NCBI GenBank assembly: GCA_013140785.1
Contig: JABFRZ010000285.1
Location: 1-15,275 of the forward strand
DNA length: 15,275 nucleotides
Source of the DNA: Planctomycetota bacterium
Lineage (GTDB): Bacteria > Planctomycetota > UBA1135 > GCA-002686595
Reading direction: 5' to 3'
How positions within the stretch are numbered: the first letter of the stretch is position 1; each line of letters starts with the position of its first letter. The notes beneath the pieces are model-generated. The model searched no databases. It was not told where the DNA came from and saw only the letters and a program-made list of their open reading frames with translations. Below are positions 14,378 to 15,275 of this stretch, one piece after another. The translations under genes and the position numbers were made by a program.

Positions 14378-15275
14378 ATGATCTCGCGCGTGCACCTCGG
14401 CAACGGGGCCCTCGTCCTCGGCCTACTCGGCTGCTCGCCGAAGGGGCCGGCGGCGCAGGTCCCGCCGCCGCCGCTCGTGACCGTCGCGGCGCCGATCGAG
14501 CAGGAGGTCACCGATCACCGCGACTTCACCGGGCGCACGGTGGCGATCGACTCGGTCGTCGTGCGCGCGCGCGTGACCGGCTACCTCGACCAGGTGCACT
14601 TCAAGGAGGGCGCCGAGGTGGCGGCCGGAGAGCTCCTGTACGAGATCGACCCGCGGCCCTACCAGGCGGTGCTGAGTCAGGCCGAGGGCAACGTCGCGGG
14701 GTCCGAGGCCAGGTTCACGCGCCTCGCGGCGGACCTCGAGCGCGCGCGCAAGCTCCTGGCTGACGGCGTCATCAGCCAGGAGGACTTCGAGCGCACCACC
14801 AGCGAGCTGGCCGAGGCGAGTGGCACGTTGCACGCCCAACGCGCGGCGCTCGAGCGCGCCAAGCTCGACCTCGAGTTCACGCGCATCCGCGCGCCCATCG
14901 CCGGCCTGACGGGCAAGAGCGAGCTCGACGTGGGCAACCTGGTGATGGCCGACGCGAGCGCGCTGACCTCGATCGTCAGCATCGATCCGATCCACGCCAG
15001 CTTCGACGTGGACGAGCGCTCGGTGCTGCTCTACCGCCAGCGCATCCGCGAGAAGAAGGTGCACAGCGCGCGCGAGGCCGAGGTGCCGGTCCTGCTCGGC
15101 CTCGCCAACGAGGAGGGCTACCCGCACCGCGGCCTGATCGACTTCGTGGACAACCAGCTCGACCCGACCAGCGGCACGATCCGCGCGCGCGCGGTCTTTC
15201 CCAACCCCGAGCGCACCATCTCGCCCGGGTTTTTCGTGCGCATCCGCGTGCCCTTCGACCAGCCGCACCGGGCGC
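14378..15275 (+). CDS. RND efflux periplasmic adaptor lipoprotein (partial, runs off the right edge)
   Basis: At least 299 residues from ATG 14378; a TTG at 14342 is an alternative start. No good Shine-Dalgarno precedes ATG 14378, and the GGGGAGGAGG at 14347-14356 is too far from it. A lipoprotein signal ends in LLGC (Cys 19), followed by a Pro-rich linker. The membrane-fusion architecture is ordered as expected: a lipoyl half-motif (VVVRARVTGYLDQVHFKEGA, then GELLYEIDPRPYQ), an alpha-helical hairpin (about 100-165, with LADGVISQEDFER at the turn), the second lipoyl half (FTRIRAPIAGLTGKSELDVG), and beta-barrel strands (IDPIHASFDVDE...GTIRARAVFPNPE). It links an inner-membrane RND pump to an outer-membrane channel (MexE/AcrA type). 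The pump gene is expected beyond the window. Confidence 0.92.
   Translation, partial: MISRVHLGNGALVLGLLGCSPKGPAAQVPPPPLVTVAAPIEQEVTDHRDFTGRTVAIDSVVVRARVTGYLDQVHFKEGAEVAAGELLYEIDPRPYQAVLSQAEGNVAGSEARFTRLAADLERARKLLADGVISQEDFERTTSELAEASGTLHAQRAALERAKLDLEFTRIRAPIAGLTGKSELDVGNLVMADASALTSIVSIDPIHASFDVDERSVLLYRQRIREKKVHSAREAEVPVLLGLANEEGYPHRGLIDFVDNQLDPTSGTIRARAVFPNPERTISPGFFVRIRVPFDQPHRA

Overview
The window is about 15.3 kb of very GC-rich DNA (roughly 70% GC by eye) from a Gram-negative bacterium. Evidence for a Gram-negative envelope: several lipobox signal peptides, a Tat-exported oxidoreductase, an AmpG-like permease, and the periplasmic adaptor of an RND efflux pump. Both tRNA genes encode CCA. 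I cannot fix the phylum. The Tat/Gfo-Idh-MocA enzyme with a QKP motif and the EF-hand-rich secreted proteins suggest Planctomycetota, Myxococcota or a related metagenomic lineage. That is a weak inference.

Layout. Positions 1-1054 are genomic debris. They hold the tail of an unknown membrane protein, an HTTM-type membrane protein gene broken by a frameshift and probably an internal deletion, and, head-to-head with it, the front end of another membrane protein gene read leftwards. Both genes lose their 3' ends at the same point (about 770). Next comes a complete Tat-exported Gfo/Idh/MocA oxidoreductase (minus). A tRNA-Asp with a good sigma70-like promoter, RNase D (rnd) and a convergent tRNA-Ala(CGC) follow. 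So an RNA 3'-end processing nuclease sits between two tRNA genes.

Positions 4060-6223 run rightwards. A small exported Arg/Glu-rich helical protein precedes a tightly packed three-lipoprotein operon: CsgG-like, DUF4810-like and DUF799/GNA1162-like. An AmpG-like MFS permease is convergent with it. Directly upstream of the permease start is a 193-bp MITE-like element with perfect terminal inverted repeats and CTAG at both ends.

Positions 7765-10613 hold two overlapping leftward genes for tandem-duplicated exported proteins. Each has a helical, TPR-like N-terminal part and a C-terminal module with acidic EF-hand-type loops. The C-terminal module is kept in exact 1,451-bp register between copies, while the N-terminal halves have diverged. 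This pair is the best candidate here for something undescribed.

Across a divergent promoter region lies an intact aconitase (acnA). After it comes a small two-gene unit, a 60-73 residue protein followed by an AbiEii/MNT-type nucleotidyltransferase. The second gene carries two single-base frameshifts. The window ends inside the lipoprotein adaptor gene of an RND efflux pump. No CRISPR array, rRNA gene, phage gene or intact transposase was seen.
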